The notes: a model not told the origin generated them from the sequence alone. A stretch of DNA of 64,000 bases from Azospirillum cavernae (GCF_003590795.1 NZ_QYUL01000001.1:947001-1011000), one strand, 5' to 3'; positions 41,069 through 51,360 are shown, counted from the stretch's first letter. A program made the numbers and translations.

Positions 41069-44000
41069 TCATGAAACAAGCGGTTGCGGCGTCCCCGCCA
41101 TGCCTTCGGCGGCCCGCCGCTGCGCCGCCGCCGCCAGCCGGTACAGCTCGTCGCCGTCCAGAATGATGACGATCCGTCCATCGTTCAGCAACGACACGCC
41201 GCCCACCCCCGGCACTTCAGCCAGACCGGGGTGGCTTTCCCGCACAAACAGGTCGCCGCGCCGCAGCAGCTTGTCGATCTCCAGACCGATCCGACGGTCG
41301 CCCTGGCGCAGAACGACGATCAAGCGTTGCCCCTCGCCCACCGGCGGCCAATCGCCGCTGGCCGGAAAACCGAGCGCATCAGCCAGCCGAACCACCGGCA
41401 GCACCCGGTTGCGGCGCAAAACCGTCCAGCGCCCCGACACCACATGGAAGGCGTCGGCGGTGAAGCCGCACACCTCTTCGACAAAACGGTCGGGAATCGC
41501 CAACACCTGATCGCCGACCTGAAGCAGCAGGGTGCGCAGGATCGCCGCCGACAGGGGAAGGTCGATGGCGAAGGCGGTGCCCGCCCCTTCCCGCGTGCGG
41601 GTGGCGACGCTGCCGCCGAGCCGGGTGATGGCGTTGCGCACCACATCCATGCCGACGCCGCGCCCGGACGTTTCCGTAACGCTGTCCGCCGTTGAAAATC
41701 CCGAGGCGAAGATGAAGTCGCGCACCGATTCGGGGGAGAGGCGTTGGCTGTCCTCCTCCCCGATCAGGCCGTTGCGGACGGCCTTGGCGCGCACCGCTTC
41801 GGTGGAGATGCCCCGGCCATCGTCGGCGATCTCCACCACGACGCGGCTGTTGCGCTGGACCGCGCGCAGGCTGAGCGTCGCCTGGGCCGGTTTCCCGGCG
41901 GCCTCACGCTCGGCGGGGGATTCCACGCCATGGTCGATGGCGTTGCGCACCATGTGCATCAACGGGTCATAGAGCGTTTCGACCATGCTCTTGTCGATGC
42001 GGACGTCGCCGCCGTCCAGCGTGAAGCGGACCGTCTTGCCCTGCACGCGGGCCAGTTCGCGCACCACGCGGGGAAACTGGTTGAACAGGGTGTCGATGGG
42101 CACGACCCGCAAATCGAGGGCGGATTCGCGCAAGCGGTCCACCGACCGGCTGAGTTGGGCGTCGAGGTCCAACAGCGCGCGCCGGTGATGCTCGACCGCC
42201 TCCTGCACGGCGCGCAATTCGGGATCGCCCGCCCCCAACCGCTCCGTCAAGGCGGCCAACGCCTGTTCCAGCCGCAGATCGTTGGCGACGCCGTTCAACT
42301 CGCCCGACAGAAGAACCATGCCGTCGATCCGCGCCATGAAGCGGTCCACCACCTCCCCCGGCACCCGCAGCACCCCGCCGCCGGGCGCGGTCAGCGCGCG
42401 CGGAGACGCTGGCGCGGAGGGCGGCAGGGCGGGCGGGATGTCGGGCGGCTGGGTTGCGGGAGACGGCGCGGCGGTCGTCCTCGCGGGGACCGGATGGGCC
42501 ATCGTCGGCGCGGACTCGGCGACCAGCGGCGCGTCGCCCTCCCCCGCCATGTCGGGCGTCGACGCCTCGTCCGGCTCATCCTCCGCGCTCGGCGCGCAGC
42601 GACGGATGTGGAGAAACTGCCCGCTGGGGTCGATGGCGGACAGCGCGTCGCGCAGCGGGTCGAGGCCCTGCGCCGACGCGACCAGCACCCGCAGCCAGGT
42701 CTTGCCGTCGATGAACTCCGGCCAATTGGTGATCGCCCGCACTTTGCCGCCCAACCAGGAGACAAAGCCGGAGGCCACCTCGGCGGAGGTTTCCAGAAAG
42801 GCCGTGACCTCGTACAGGGTCACGGTCGGGTCGGCGACCGCCGCGCGCAGATCCGCCGCGCTGTCCGGCGACAGGAAACGCAACAGCCCGGCGTCCAGGC
42901 CGAAGGCGGTCAACTCCTCAACCGTGAAGGGCCGTCGCGCCTCGGCGGCGGCGGACGCCGCGTCGACGAAACGGCGCAAGCGCCCCTCCAGCGCGGCGGC
43001 GGCGGCGGCGTCCAGATCCTCCGGCGGGTCAAGCGTCGCCTGATGGGCCAGCCCCGCCACCATCGCCCGGCCATCGTTGAGCAAGCCCGGCCAATCCTCA
43101 TGCCCCAGCGGCGCCGCCCGCCGCGTCACGTCGGCGATCACCCGCAACAGGGCGGCGGCGCGGGGCAGCGCCAGGATGTCCAGAGTCGCCGCCAGCCGGT
43201 CGAGCAGCCCGGCCAATTCCTCCCCAGCCGCCGCCGGGTCGGCCATCAGCTCCAACGCGCGGGCGGTTCCCCGCGCCAGCGCCTGGGCGTTGTGGTCGGC
43301 CAGCAGGGTCGCCAGGATCGCCGATCCGGCGTCGCGCCCGGACAGCCGCCCGACCCGCGCGCTGGCCAGCGTCACCGCCTGCAACTCCCGCAGGATCGCG
43401 TCGGGGTCGCGCGCCGCCAAACCGGCGCGGAAGCGGCGGAAGACGTCGGCGAAGGGCAGGAAGTTCAAGCGCTCGCAGGCGATTTCCAGCCGTTCGGCGG
43501 TGTCGTCCACGCTGCGGAAGCCGTCGGCGTCCAGCGCCGCCAGATCCAGCGCGCGGGTCAGCGTCGCCATGCCGTCGTGCAGCAGACCGACGAACAGAGT
43601 CAGCAGTTTTTCGTTGTCGTGCAGGCGGGTTGGCGGCTTGACCGGCGGCAGCGCCGCCTTGACCGCCGCCACCGCTTCGCTCGCCCCGCCCAAGGCGTCG
43701 AGCCGGGCCAAAAGGTCGGGGTCGGCCTTGCCGTCCCGCCGCTCCCGAACCGCCAGATCGGCCAGACCGCGCAGCGCGTCGAGCGCCTCCAACAGCGGAT
43801 CGCCAACCGCCCCGGTCAAGGCCAGCGCGCCGCCGCGCACCCGCCCCAAGATGGTTTCGGCGCGGTGGGCCACCGCCTCCATCGCGAACAGATCCATCGC
43901 CCGCGCCGCGCCCTTCAGCGAGTGGAAGGAGCGGAACAGCGCGGCCACGCGCTCCGCCCCGCCATCCTCGCCGGAGCCATCCTCGCCAGAACTGGCCGAC

Positions 44001-44080
44001 AGCAGCTTTTCGATGGCGTCGAAATGCTCGCCCGCCTCGACGCCGAACTGCCGCCACAGGGTTTCGATCAGTTCGCTCAT
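41069..44080 (-). CDS. cheA: Chemotaxis-type histidine kinase CheA (1003 aa)
   Basis: The N-terminal Hpt domain carries His53 (SFHSLKGAA). Residues about 130-560 are Ala/Leu-rich helical sequence without a recognisable second Hpt histidine or a clear CheY-binding P2, ending in an Ala/Pro/Thr linker. The core then follows: dimerisation helices (LRESALDLRVVPID), ATPase with HMVRNAIDHGVE, DDGRGI and GRGVGMDVV, and the C-terminal CheW-like domain (LLLQVGDQVLAIPD). Ordinary CheA has about 650-750 residues, so the middle is unusually large. It is the last gene of mcp-cheR-cheW-cheB-cheY-cheA. It may act in motility or an alternative output; sequence does not decide. Confidence 0.93.
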   Translation of the reverse strand: MSELIETLWRQFGVEAGEHFDAIEKLLSASSGEDGSGEDGGAERVAALFRSFHSLKGAARAMDLFAMEAVAHRAETILGRVRGGALALTGAVGDPLLEALDALRGLADLAVRERRDGKADPDLLARLDALGGASEAVAAVKAALPPVKPPTRLHDNEKLLTLFVGLLHDGMATLTRALDLAALDADGFRSVDDTAERLEIACERLNFLPFADVFRRFRAGLAARDPDAILRELQAVTLASARVGRLSGRDAGSAILATLLADHNAQALARGTARALELMADPAAAGEELAGLLDRLAATLDILALPRAAALLRVIADVTRRAAPLGHEDWPGLLNDGRAMVAGLAHQATLDPPEDLDAAAAAALEGRLRRFVDAASAAAEARRPFTVEELTAFGLDAGLLRFLSPDSAADLRAAVADPTVTLYEVTAFLETSAEVASGFVSWLGGKVRAITNWPEFIDGKTWLRVLVASAQGLDPLRDALSAIDPSGQFLHIRRCAPSAEDEPDEASTPDMAGEGDAPLVAESAPTMAHPVPARTTAAPSPATQPPDIPPALPPSAPASPRALTAPGGGVLRVPGEVVDRFMARIDGMVLLSGELNGVANDLRLEQALAALTERLGAGDPELRAVQEAVEHHRRALLDLDAQLSRSVDRLRESALDLRVVPIDTLFNQFPRVVRELARVQGKTVRFTLDGGDVRIDKSMVETLYDPLMHMVRNAIDHGVESPAEREAAGKPAQATLSLRAVQRNSRVVVEIADDGRGISTEAVRAKAVRNGLIGEEDSQRLSPESVRDFIFASGFSTADSVTETSGRGVGMDVVRNAITRLGGSVATRTREGAGTAFAIDLPLSAAILRTLLLQVGDQVLAIPDRFVEEVCGFTADAFHVVSGRWTVLRRNRVLPVVRLADALGFPASGDWPPVGEGQRLIVVLRQGDRRIGLEIDKLLRRGDLFVRESHPGLAEVPGVGGVSLLNDGRIVIILDGDELYRLAAAAQRRAAEGMAGTPQPLVS

Positions 44081-44102
44081 GCCCCGGCCCGTTCCGTCGT
44101 GG

Positions 44103-44519
44103 TTAGGAGCGAACCGGCAAACCGGCGGCCCGGCGGATGGCGACGACGATGTCGTGCCCCTTCTTGTGGGCCAGATCGAGGCTCATCGTGCCGGACGGCT
44201 TGGCGATGATCTCCACCGCGCCCAGCGCGCGGGCCTCGTTCGCTTCGGGCGAACCGACCTGGGCGACCGAGGAAATGATGATGACCTTGGCGCGCGACGT
44301 CAGGGACAGATGCTCCATCACCTCCAGCCCCGACATTTCCGGCATCTCGATGTCGAGCAGCACGATGTCGGGCTTCAGCGACTTGACCATCTCCAAGGCC
44401 ACCTTGCCATTCTCCGCCGCGCCGACCAGATCGAGATCCTCGTCGGAGCGCACGATGTCGCCGATGATGGTGCGCATCAGCACCGAATCATCGACCAGCA
44501 GGATCGTAGGCTTCGCCAT
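44103..44519 (-). CDS. cheY: CheY-like response regulator
   Basis: A 138-residue single receiver domain: acidic VDDS, phosphoacceptor Asp56 in IVLLDIEMPEMSG, Ser in IIISSVA and Lys in IIAKPSG. No output domain, so it acts by binding a partner or as a phosphate sink. ATG 44519 has AGGAAA nine bases upstream (TTG 44522 adjacent in frame). It sits 12 bases after cheB and 22 before cheA. The sequence ASGEANEARALGAVEII resembles the CheB receiver group more than flagellar CheY. Confidence 0.92.
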   Translation of the reverse strand: MAKPTILLVDDSVLMRTIIGDIVRSDEDLDLVGAAENGKVALEMVKSLKPDIVLLDIEMPEMSGLEVMEHLSLTSRAKVIIISSVAQVGSPEANEARALGAVEIIAKPSGTMSLDLAHKKGHDIVVAIRRAAGLPVRS

Positions 44520-44531
44520 CAAACAGGTTTC

Positions 44532-45632
44532 CTATGCTTGCGTCAGGGTGAACAGGGTGTTGAGCTTGGCCGCGATGGCGGCGACCGGCAGGATGTCGGT
44601 CGCGACGCCCGCACGGATCGCCGAATTGGGCATGCCGTCCACGGCGCAGGACGCCGGATCCTGGACCAGCACCGGACAGCGCCGGGCCGCCAGCTCCGCC
44701 GCCCCGGCGGCGCCGTCGTCCCCCATGCCGGTCAGGATGACGGCGACCGGCGCGTCAGCCTCCAGCCCGGCGGAGCGGAACAGAAGATTGGCCGAGGGGT
44801 GATGCGGTTCGCCGCTGTCGGCGACCAGACGCAGGGCGAAACGCCCCGACGCCGACCGCTTGACCAGCCAATCGGCCCCTCCGCGCAGGATGGTGATGGA
44901 GCCGGGTTCCAGGGCCGCGCCCTCCTCCCCCTCCGTCACCGGGCGTTTGAGGCTGCGGGCCAGCGAGGCGGCGAACCCGGCGGTGAAGCTGGCGGGCATG
45001 TGCTGCGCCACCACCAGCGGGCAGGGCAACGGCCCCAGCGCGCCCAGCAGTTCCAGCAACGTCACCGGCCCGCCGGTGGACACGCCGACCACCACCAGAT
45101 CGGGCCGCTTGCCGCGCGCCGCGACGCTGGGAGACCGTGGCGCGGCGGCGGGCGGCGCCGTCCGCGCCACGGTCGCGGCCTGCGGCGTGGCGGCGGCTGC
45201 GGACGATTCGCCCAACGCCGCCATACGCCAGCGGCCCCAATGGCGCACCTTCTCGGTCAGTTGCCGTTCAATCGACGCCATGTCGAAGGTGATGAAGGAA
45301 GTGTTCTTGCACACGAAATCGACCGCACCGGATTCCAGCGCCCGGATGGTGGCGCTCGCCCCGTCGGAGGTTTCGTTGGACACCATGATGCAGGGCGGCC
45401 CCTTTTCCTGGGCGATGGCCTGGACCGCTTCGATGCCGTCCATGATCGGCATGTTCAGATCCATGGCGACGACGTGCGGTTTCAGGCGGCGCGACAGGCG
45501 CAGGGCTTCGGCCCCGTTGCGCGCCTCGCCGACGATTTCGATGTCGGCGGCGGCCTCCAGCATTTTGCGCAGCGCCACACGGACGAAATTGCTGTCATCG
45601 ACCACCAACAGCCGGATGCGGGGCGCGGTCAT
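44532..45632 (-). CDS. cheB: Protein-glutamate methylesterase CheB
   Basis: Removes methyl groups from receptor glutamates. The 366-residue protein has a receiver with Asp58 (VVAMDLNMPIMDG) and the C-terminal esterase with catalytic Ser in VGVSTGGPV, His in VAQHMPASFTAGFA and Asp in LTGMGDDGAAG. The linker of about 40 residues is Ala/Pro-rich. It overlaps the triple-CheW gene by ATGA and lies in the chemotaxis operon. There is no cheD in the window. Confidence 0.95.
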   Translation of the reverse strand: MTAPRIRLLVVDDSNFVRVALRKMLEAAADIEIVGEARNGAEALRLSRRLKPHVVAMDLNMPIMDGIEAVQAIAQEKGPPCIMVSNETSDGASATIRALESGAVDFVCKNTSFITFDMASIERQLTEKVRHWGRWRMAALGESSAAAATPQAATVARTAPPAAAPRSPSVAARGKRPDLVVVGVSTGGPVTLLELLGALGPLPCPLVVAQHMPASFTAGFAASLARSLKRPVTEGEEGAALEPGSITILRGGADWLVKRSASGRFALRLVADSGEPHHPSANLLFRSAGLEADAPVAVILTGMGDDGAAGAAELAARRCPVLVQDPASCAVDGMPNSAIRAGVATDILPVAAIAAKLNTLFTLTQA

Positions 45633-47053
45633 CGCACGCCTCCCCCGGTCGTCGGCGCGGCGGCGGGCGGCAGCGCCTTCGTCGCCCCATCAGTCGCCTT
45701 GGCGTCCGTCATCAGCCCTTCCGGGCGCAGCACGGGGATGAGCGCGCCCTCCAACCGGAGAACGGCGGCGGTCAGGCGGTCGGACATCGGGTCCACGTCG
45801 TCGGTCGGGATCTTGCGGATGCGCTGGATGGAATCGGCGATCACCGCCACCACGCCGCCGTCAATCTCCACCAGAATGGCGACGCCGGGAAGCTCGGACG
45901 GGGTTCCCACTGGGTTGCGCGCCAGCAGACGCCGCAGATCGAGAATCGGCAGGATCGCCCCATCGACGTCGGTCAAGCCGTCGAAGCTCGCCGCCCCTTG
46001 CGGCAGACGCAGCCGGTCCGACGCCTCGACCACGCGGCGGACCCGCTCAAACTCCAGGGCGTAGACGCGCGCCTCGACCAGAAAGGTCAGGAAACGGCGG
46101 AAGAAACGGCGCGGCAGACGGCTGTCGGCCATGTCGCCGCCCTCCGGGATCAGGGGGCCGATCTCGCCCAGATGGTCGCCCAACATGCCCATTCCGCTTC
46201 TCACGTCCAGCCAAGCCCCATCGTAATCCACGATTTCATTCGGCGCACCGGCTTCTCCCGCCTTCACGCGATCCAGCGGGAAACGGACCACGCCGCGCAC
46301 CGCGTCCACCTGCACGCCAACCGGCCCGCAGGGCGTGGCGTGAACCACCGCATAACCGCCCACCAAGCCCGACCGCGCGCCCAACGGGTCGGCCAGCAGC
46401 ACCGGACGGCTCTGCGCCTGCGCCATGCCGCGCACCAGCGCCGGGGCGTTCGGCAGCGGGCGCAGATCCGCCACCGGAAAGACCAGAACGACGTCGCCCA
46501 TGTCCAGCGCGTGGGACCGTCCGCCCGCCTCGACGATCAACAGCCGCACAGTGGAGCGCTCCCGCGCCGGGTCGGGCGGATCGGCGGGCACCCCGGCCAA
46601 CGCCTCCCCCTCCGGCAGCGCGGCGAAGGCCATGCCATGGCCAAGCTGCAACTGGTCGGGGTCGAGCAGCCGCAGCGAACGGTCGCCATGCCGCAGCCGC
46701 CCCGCCACCGGCGCGCCCGCATCCTCGGGCGCGGGGGCCTCCAGCGACACGCGGTCACGCGCCAACGACCCGCCGATCCGCCCGGCCCGCAGCGCCACCA
46801 GCCCATTGCCCGCCCGCAAAACGATCAACAGCCCGCCCTTGCGCCCGCCGCCCCACGCCAACCCCAGCGCCGGATAGCCGGTGACGTCCAGCACCGGCAG
46901 GATGCGCCCGGCGACGTTCGCCAGCCCCTCGACCTGCGGCGGGGCGAAGGGCAGCCGGGTGGCGCGGGCGGATTCCGCCACCTCCTCCACCTGGGCGTTG
47001 TCCACGGCGAAGGGGGTTCCGGCGATGTCGAAGGTGAGGAAGCCGCCGATCAC
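45629..47053 (-). CDS. Protein with three tandem CheW domains
   Basis: A 474-residue adaptor from GTG 47053 (GTGA overlap with the cheR stop). Three successive CheW-like units can be read: residues about 1-150 (FLTFDIAGTPFAVDNAQVEEV ... LANVAGRILPVLDV), about 165-315 (RLLIVEAGGRSHALDMGDVV ... VGVQVDAVRGVVRF) and about 335-465 (FLTFLVEARVYALEFERVRRVV ... DVDGAILPILDLRRL). The second unit is the most diverged. Canonical CheW has one domain of about 150 residues. The fusion could bridge several receptor-kinase contacts; that is inference. Confidence 0.85.
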   Translation of the reverse strand: MIGGFLTFDIAGTPFAVDNAQVEEVAESARATRLPFAPPQVEGLANVAGRILPVLDVTGYPALGLAWGGGRKGGLLIVLRAGNGLVALRAGRIGGSLARDRVSLEAPAPEDAGAPVAGRLRHGDRSLRLLDPDQLQLGHGMAFAALPEGEALAGVPADPPDPARERSTVRLLIVEAGGRSHALDMGDVVLVFPVADLRPLPNAPALVRGMAQAQSRPVLLADPLGARSGLVGGYAVVHATPCGPVGVQVDAVRGVVRFPLDRVKAGEAGAPNEIVDYDGAWLDVRSGMGMLGDHLGEIGPLIPEGGDMADSRLPRRFFRRFLTFLVEARVYALEFERVRRVVEASDRLRLPQGAASFDGLTDVDGAILPILDLRRLLARNPVGTPSELPGVAILVEIDGGVVAVIADSIQRIRKIPTDDVDPMSDRLTAAVLRLEGALIPVLRPEGLMTDAKATDGATKALPPAAAPTTGGGVR

Positions 47054-47943
47054 AGCGCCCCCTCCCCGCCCGGCTTGCGGCGAAAGGCGACGGCCCGCTC
47101 GCCACGATGGCGCTCGAACGGCGCGCCCTCCGGCAGGCGGTCGGTCGCGCCCAAGGTCAGCCAACCGCCGTTCGGGGCGACGGCCCCGATCAGTTGCCGC
47201 AAGGCGCGGTCGCGGCTGTCGTCGTCGAAATAGATCATCACGTTGCGGCAGGACACGAGGTCGAAGCCGGTTTCCGGCGGGGCGGAATCCATCAGATTGC
47301 GCCGTTCAAAACGGACGATTCGCCGGGCGTCGTCCCGCACCCGGCGCCAGGATTCGGCCTCCCCCGCCAACGGAACGAACCAGTCGGCGTAGGCGGCGGG
47401 CAGATCGCGAAAGGCCCCCATGCCCTCGTCGCCATAACAGGCGTTGCGCGCCTGCCGCACGGCGATGCGGCTGAGGTCGGTCCCGAGAACGTCCAGCGTC
47501 CACTCGGTAACGATCCCCTCGCCCGTCCGCCGCGCCGCGCCCGCGTCGGCCAGCGCCTCCAGCGCCAGGATGGCCAGCCCATAAGCCTCCTCGCCGCTGG
47601 CGCACCCGGCGCTCCACAGGCGCAAAGCGCGCGCGTCGCGCCGGTCGGCGATCAGGCGGGGCAACACATGGCGGCGTAGATTCTCGTGATGCGGTTGATC
47701 GCGGAAGAAATAGGTTTCGTGGATGGTCAGATTTTCGATCAGGCTCAGCCAATCCGGGCTGTCCGGGGCGGCGGCCTCGATCTGCTCCACCCAGCTTTCC
47801 AGCACGGCCAGCGGCATGGCCGCCAGAATGCGCGTCAGCTTGCGTTCCAACGGACGGTCATGGCGGATCCCCGCCTTGCGCCGCACGTCGTCCAGCAGCC
47901 GCCGCGCCAGCGCTTCCAGGGGGGTGGAGAAAGGCGCGCTCAC
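47050..47943 (-). CDS. cheR: Chemotaxis protein methyltransferase CheR
   Basis: SAM-dependent receptor methyltransferase. A 297-residue protein with N-terminal helical domain, the segment ENLTIHETYFFRDQPH typical of CheR, SAM motif LRLWSAGCASGEEAYGLAI and FDLVSCRNVMIYFDD. I set the start at GTG 47943, with GGAG eight to nine bases upstream and 13 bases after the mcp stop; the phase is open to 48084 but only in the mcp shadow. No TPR extension. Confidence 0.93.
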   Translation of the reverse strand: MSAPFSTPLEALARRLLDDVRRKAGIRHDRPLERKLTRILAAMPLAVLESWVEQIEAAAPDSPDWLSLIENLTIHETYFFRDQPHHENLRRHVLPRLIADRRDARALRLWSAGCASGEEAYGLAILALEALADAGAARRTGEGIVTEWTLDVLGTDLSRIAVRQARNACYGDEGMGAFRDLPAAYADWFVPLAGEAESWRRVRDDARRIVRFERRNLMDSAPPETGFDLVSCRNVMIYFDDDSRDRALRQLIGAVAPNGGWLTLGATDRLPEGAPFERHRGERAVAFRRKPGGEGAL

Positions 47944-47956
47944 CGGCGGCGCTCCG

Positions 47957-49159
47957 TCACGGCGCTTTGAAGCGCTCGGCCAGACGGCGGGTTTCGTCGG
48001 CCAACCGCGAAAGTTGCACCATGGTCGCCGTGATCTCCTCCGACGCGGCGGCGTTCTTGAACGCGACGTTGCGGATGTTGCCAACGTTCGATTCGATTTC
48101 GACCATGCTGTCCTGCTGCTGGGCCATCGCGCCCGCCACGGATTGGAACATGCGGTCGAGCTGCGTCACCCGTTCGGCGATGCCGTCCATCATCTGCACC
48201 ACCTCGGCGGTGGCGGCCATGCCCTCTTCGGCCATGGTCGCGGCGGCTTCGACGATCTCGGCGATCTGACGGGCGCTCTCCACCGCGTTGTCGGCCAGCT
48301 TGCCGACCTCTTCGGCGACGACCTCGAATCCCTTGCCCTGTTCCCCGGCGCGGGCGGCTTCGATGGAGGCGTTGACCGACAGGATGTTCGTCTTCACGGC
48401 GATCTGGGTGATCGCCTCCGTGATCCGTCCGATGCGGCGGCTGTTGTCGCCGATGGTCTGCGACACCCGGACCAGCCGCGCCATCTCCGTCTTGCCCTTG
48501 TCGGCGAAACCGGCGGTGTCCTTCACCATGTCCGACGCGGCGCGCGTGCTGTCGGTGACGGACGCGATGGCGCGGGCTGACTGCCCGACCGCATGAACCA
48601 CCCGGTCCAAATCCTCGGTCTGGATCGACGCGCCGTCAGACACCTGGGCCACCGCCGTGCTGGCCTGCCCGGCGGCGACCGCGACCTGGGCCGCCTGCTC
48701 GCCGATTCGCTGGAAGGAGCCGCGCGCGTCGCCAACCAGCGCCGCCATCGCGCCGTAGCCGCCCGGCAGCGTGGGAGCGGCGGTCTTGCCGTCCGTCTCC
48801 CCGGCGTCGATCAGGCGGCGCAATTCGGCGTGCAAGGCGCTTTGCGTCGCCGCCAGCCGGTCGAGCGCGGCAAAGCTCGCCCCCAGTTCATCGCCGCGCG
48901 GCGGGGCCGCTTGCCAGCCGTCAAAGCGCCCATCGGCCAAATCCGCCGCCCGCCGTTCCAAGCGGCGCAGCGCGTCGGCCAGATCCAGCGCGACGACCAG
49001 CCCAATCAACAACGCGACCGCCAACGCTCCGCCCGTCGCCAGCCACAGAACGCGCGGCTCGGCCCCCGGCAACGCCAAGGGGATCAGCGCGGCGGCGGCG
49101 GGCAGCAGCGCCGTCAGGCACAGCTTGGGAAACACGCGCAGACCAGCCGGAAAGGACAT
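47957..49159 (-). CDS. Methyl-accepting chemotaxis protein without periplasmic sensor domain
   Basis: A 400-residue receptor. Two hydrophobic helices at about residues 12-31 and 36-58 are separated by only a few residues (PGAEPR), so no periplasmic ligand domain exists. A HAMP-like region follows, then the signalling domain with hairpin tip [19 protein letters not shown]. No C-terminal CheR-binding pentapeptide. First gene of the chemotaxis operon. It may sense membrane or cytoplasmic state, or work with a partner. The signalling region is almost identical to that of the MCP at 49338 on the opposite strand. Confidence 0.93.
   Translation of the reverse strand: MSFPAGLRVFPKLCLTALLPAAAALIPLALPGAEPRVLWLATGGALAVALLIGLVVALDLADALRRLERRAADLADGRFDGWQAAPPRGDELGASFAALDRLAATQSALHAELRRLIDAGETDGKTAAPTLPGGYGAMAALVGDARGSFQRIGEQAAQVAVAAGQASTAVAQVSDGASIQTEDLDRVVHAVGQSARAIASVTDSTRAASDMVKDTAGFADKGKTEMARLVRVSQTIGDNSRRIGRITEAITQIAVKTNILSVNASIEAARAGEQGKGFEVVAEEVGKLADNAVESARQIAEIVEAAATMAEEGMAATAEVVQMMDGIAERVTQLDRMFQSVAGAMAQQQDSMVEIESNVGNIRNVAFKNAAASEEITATMVQLSRLADETRRLAERFKAP
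48237..48466 (-). repeat. MCP signalling-region inverted repeat, copy 1
   Basis: This 230-bp stretch on the minus strand is closely similar (by eye above 90 percent identical, no gaps) to 50841-51070 on plus, both encoding the receptor hairpin tip. The two copies are inverted about 2.4 kb apart. Confidence 0.8.
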
Positions 49160-49337
49160 GACGAATGGCTCCTCGCAAACAATCGGACAAGCCTAGGGCA
49201 ATGGATGGTCAAGGCAACCGCCTTATGACTTGCCGGATGCACCCCGACCGACGCAAGGTTAAATCAAACGGCCACCACCGGGGCCAGTTCGCCCAAAGCC
49301 AGCTCGCCTGATGCCAGTTTGTAGGGACACCGTCGGC

Positions 49338-51350
49338 ATGTCGATCTCCACCCGCATTTCTTTGGGCTTTTCCGCCATCCTGCTGCTGACCGTCACGGTC
49401 GCCGCCGTCGGCTGGAACGGGTTGGACACCTACGCCGCGCGGGTGGACGTCGCCAGCCGCACCGCGACGCTGGACGGCACGCTCAACCTCGCCCGCTTGG
49501 AAGAGGCGCGTTATCTGTTGGACGTCGATCCATCGGCCAGCCGCCGCGTCCGCGCCCTGACCGATGCGCTGAAGGCCGAGGCCGAAGCCCTGCTGAACGA
49601 CCCCGCCCACCCGGTGAATCCTCAGGTCTTGAGCGAGGCGCTCGACAAGCTCAACCTCTACCGCAAAAGTTTCGACGAGGTGGTGCGGTTGGAGGTGGAG
49701 AAATTCGCCAGCATGTCAAAGCTGCGCAAGCAGACCGCCGTCCTGCTGGTCGCCGCCCAATCCATCTCCCACGCCCAGACGGAGCGGTACGCCGACGCCG
49801 TCATCCGCCTGCACACCGACCCGACCGACGCCGCCGCCCTGGCCGCCCTGGAATCCACGGTGGTGCTGTCCAGCATCGCGAACCGGATGATCCAGGAAAC
49901 GCGGGGAGCGTTGCTCGACATCCAGCAATTCCTGATCGAAAATGGCGGGTCGGGGCGGGACTGGCTGAACGCCAGCATCGACAAGCTGCTTTACGTCGTC
50001 GCCGACGCCCGCAAAAGCGCCCCCGACGAGGCCACGCAAAAGGACATCGCCAATCTGACCGCCGCCGTTCTGGGGGTGGAGACCGAATTCCTGCTGGTCC
50101 GCGACATCATCCAGCAGCGGTTGAAGGCCCGGGCGGTGATGAAGGACGCCGCCGACGCGGTCAGCGAACGGGTCGGCGCGCTGGTCGCCGGGCAGTTGGC
50201 CGAACGCGAGATCGGGCGCAGCCGCGCCGTGGCTCTGCTGGGAACCGGCGCGCTCGGCGCGCTGGCGGTCGGCGTCCTGCTGTCGGTGTTGATCGCCCGC
50301 AGCCTGACCGTTCCGATCACCGCCACCACCCGGGCCATTCAACGCCTGTCCGAAGGCGATCTGACCGTCGTCGTGCCGGGAACCGGGCGGCAGGACGAAT
50401 TGGGGGCCATCGGGCGGGCCATCGAAAGCGTCATCCAAGTGCTGCACGGTCTGCACCAGGAAATGCACCGCCTGTCCGGCGTGGCGACCGCAACCGACGG
50501 AACGGAACAGGCGATGACCGGCGGTCGCGCCGTCGCCTTCGCCGGCGCCTATGGCGAGATGGTCGATCTGCTGAAAGAGACAGGAACCGCCTTTCAAAGC
50601 ATCGGCGATCAGGCGGCCCAAGTCGCCATCGCCGCCGGGCAGGCCAGCACCGCCATCGCCCAGGTGTCCGACGGCGCGTCGGAGCAAACCGACGATCTCG
50701 ATCAGGTGGTGGTCGCCGTCGGCCAATCCGCCCGCGCCATCGCCCACGTCACCGACAGCACCCGCGACGCCGCCGACATGGTGAAGGACGCCACCGGCTT
50801 CGCCGCCAAGGGCAAACAGGACATGGCCCGGCTGTTGGGCGTGTCGCAGACCATCGCGGACAACAGCCGCCGCATCGGACGGATCACGGAGGCGATCACC
50901 CAGATCGCGGTGAAGACCAACATCCTGTCGGTCAACGCCTCCATCGAAGCGGCCCGCGCTGGGGAGCAGGGCAAAGGCTTCGAAGTCGTCGCCGAGGAGG
51001 TCGGCAAGCTGGCCGACAACGCGGTGGAAAGCGCCCGCCAGATCGCCGAAATCATCGAATCCGCCGCGACTATGGCGGCGGAGGGCATGGCCGTGACCGA
51101 ACAGGCCCGGCGGATGATGGATGGTTTGGCCGAACGGGTCGCCCGCATCGACAAGGCGTTTCAGGCCGTCGCTGTGGCGATGGAGCAGCAGCAGGCTTCG
51201 GTGAAAGACATCGAAACTTCGGTGGAAAGCGTCCGCATGGTGGCGTCGAAGAACGCCGCCGCGTCGGAGGAAATCGCCGCCACCATGGTGCAACTGTCGC
51301 GTCTGGCTGACGAAACCCGCCATCAGGCGGCGCGCTTCAAGGCCATCTGA
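49338..51350 (+). CDS. Methyl-accepting chemotaxis protein with helical periplasmic domain
   Basis: A 670-residue receptor from ATG 49338. First helix at residues 8-28, a periplasmic domain of about 260 residues predicted to be all-helical ([19 protein letters not shown] ..., [12 protein letters not shown]), second helix at about 300-322, HAMP ([26 protein letters not shown]), then the signalling domain with [15 protein letters not shown]. The helical-bundle sensor is of the type that binds small carboxylates or acts with a binding protein, but the ligand is unknown. Divergent from the operon's first MCP with 178 bases between. Confidence 0.94.
   Translation: MSISTRISLGFSAILLLTVTVAAVGWNGLDTYAARVDVASRTATLDGTLNLARLEEARYLLDVDPSASRRVRALTDALKAEAEALLNDPAHPVNPQVLSEALDKLNLYRKSFDEVVRLEVEKFASMSKLRKQTAVLLVAAQSISHAQTERYADAVIRLHTDPTDAAALAALESTVVLSSIANRMIQETRGALLDIQQFLIENGGSGRDWLNASIDKLLYVVADARKSAPDEATQKDIANLTAAVLGVETEFLLVRDIIQQRLKARAVMKDAADAVSERVGALVAGQLAEREIGRSRAVALLGTGALGALAVGVLLSVLIARSLTVPITATTRAIQRLSEGDLTVVVPGTGRQDELGAIGRAIESVIQVLHGLHQEMHRLSGVATATDGTEQAMTGGRAVAFAGAYGEMVDLLKETGTAFQSIGDQAAQVAIAAGQASTAIAQVSDGASEQTDDLDQVVVAVGQSARAIAHVTDSTRDAADMVKDATGFAAKGKQDMARLLGVSQTIADNSRRIGRITEAITQIAVKTNILSVNASIEAARAGEQGKGFEVVAEEVGKLADNAVESARQIAEIIESAATMAAEGMAVTEQARRMMDGLAERVARIDKAFQAVAVAMEQQQASVKDIETSVESVRMVASKNAAASEEIAATMVQLSRLADETRHQAARFKAI
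50841..51070 (+). repeat. MCP signalling-region inverted repeat, copy 2
   Basis: Partner of 48237-48466. Recombination between the copies would invert the interval containing both MCP promoters; gene conversion would explain the high identity. Confidence 0.8.
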
Positions 51351-51360
51351 GGCGGGGCGG

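Noticed and set aside
41744..46064. Two very long open frames (821 and 995 codons) antisense to cheA, cheY and cheB
   Set aside because: Shadows of the chemotaxis operon; low-complexity translation.
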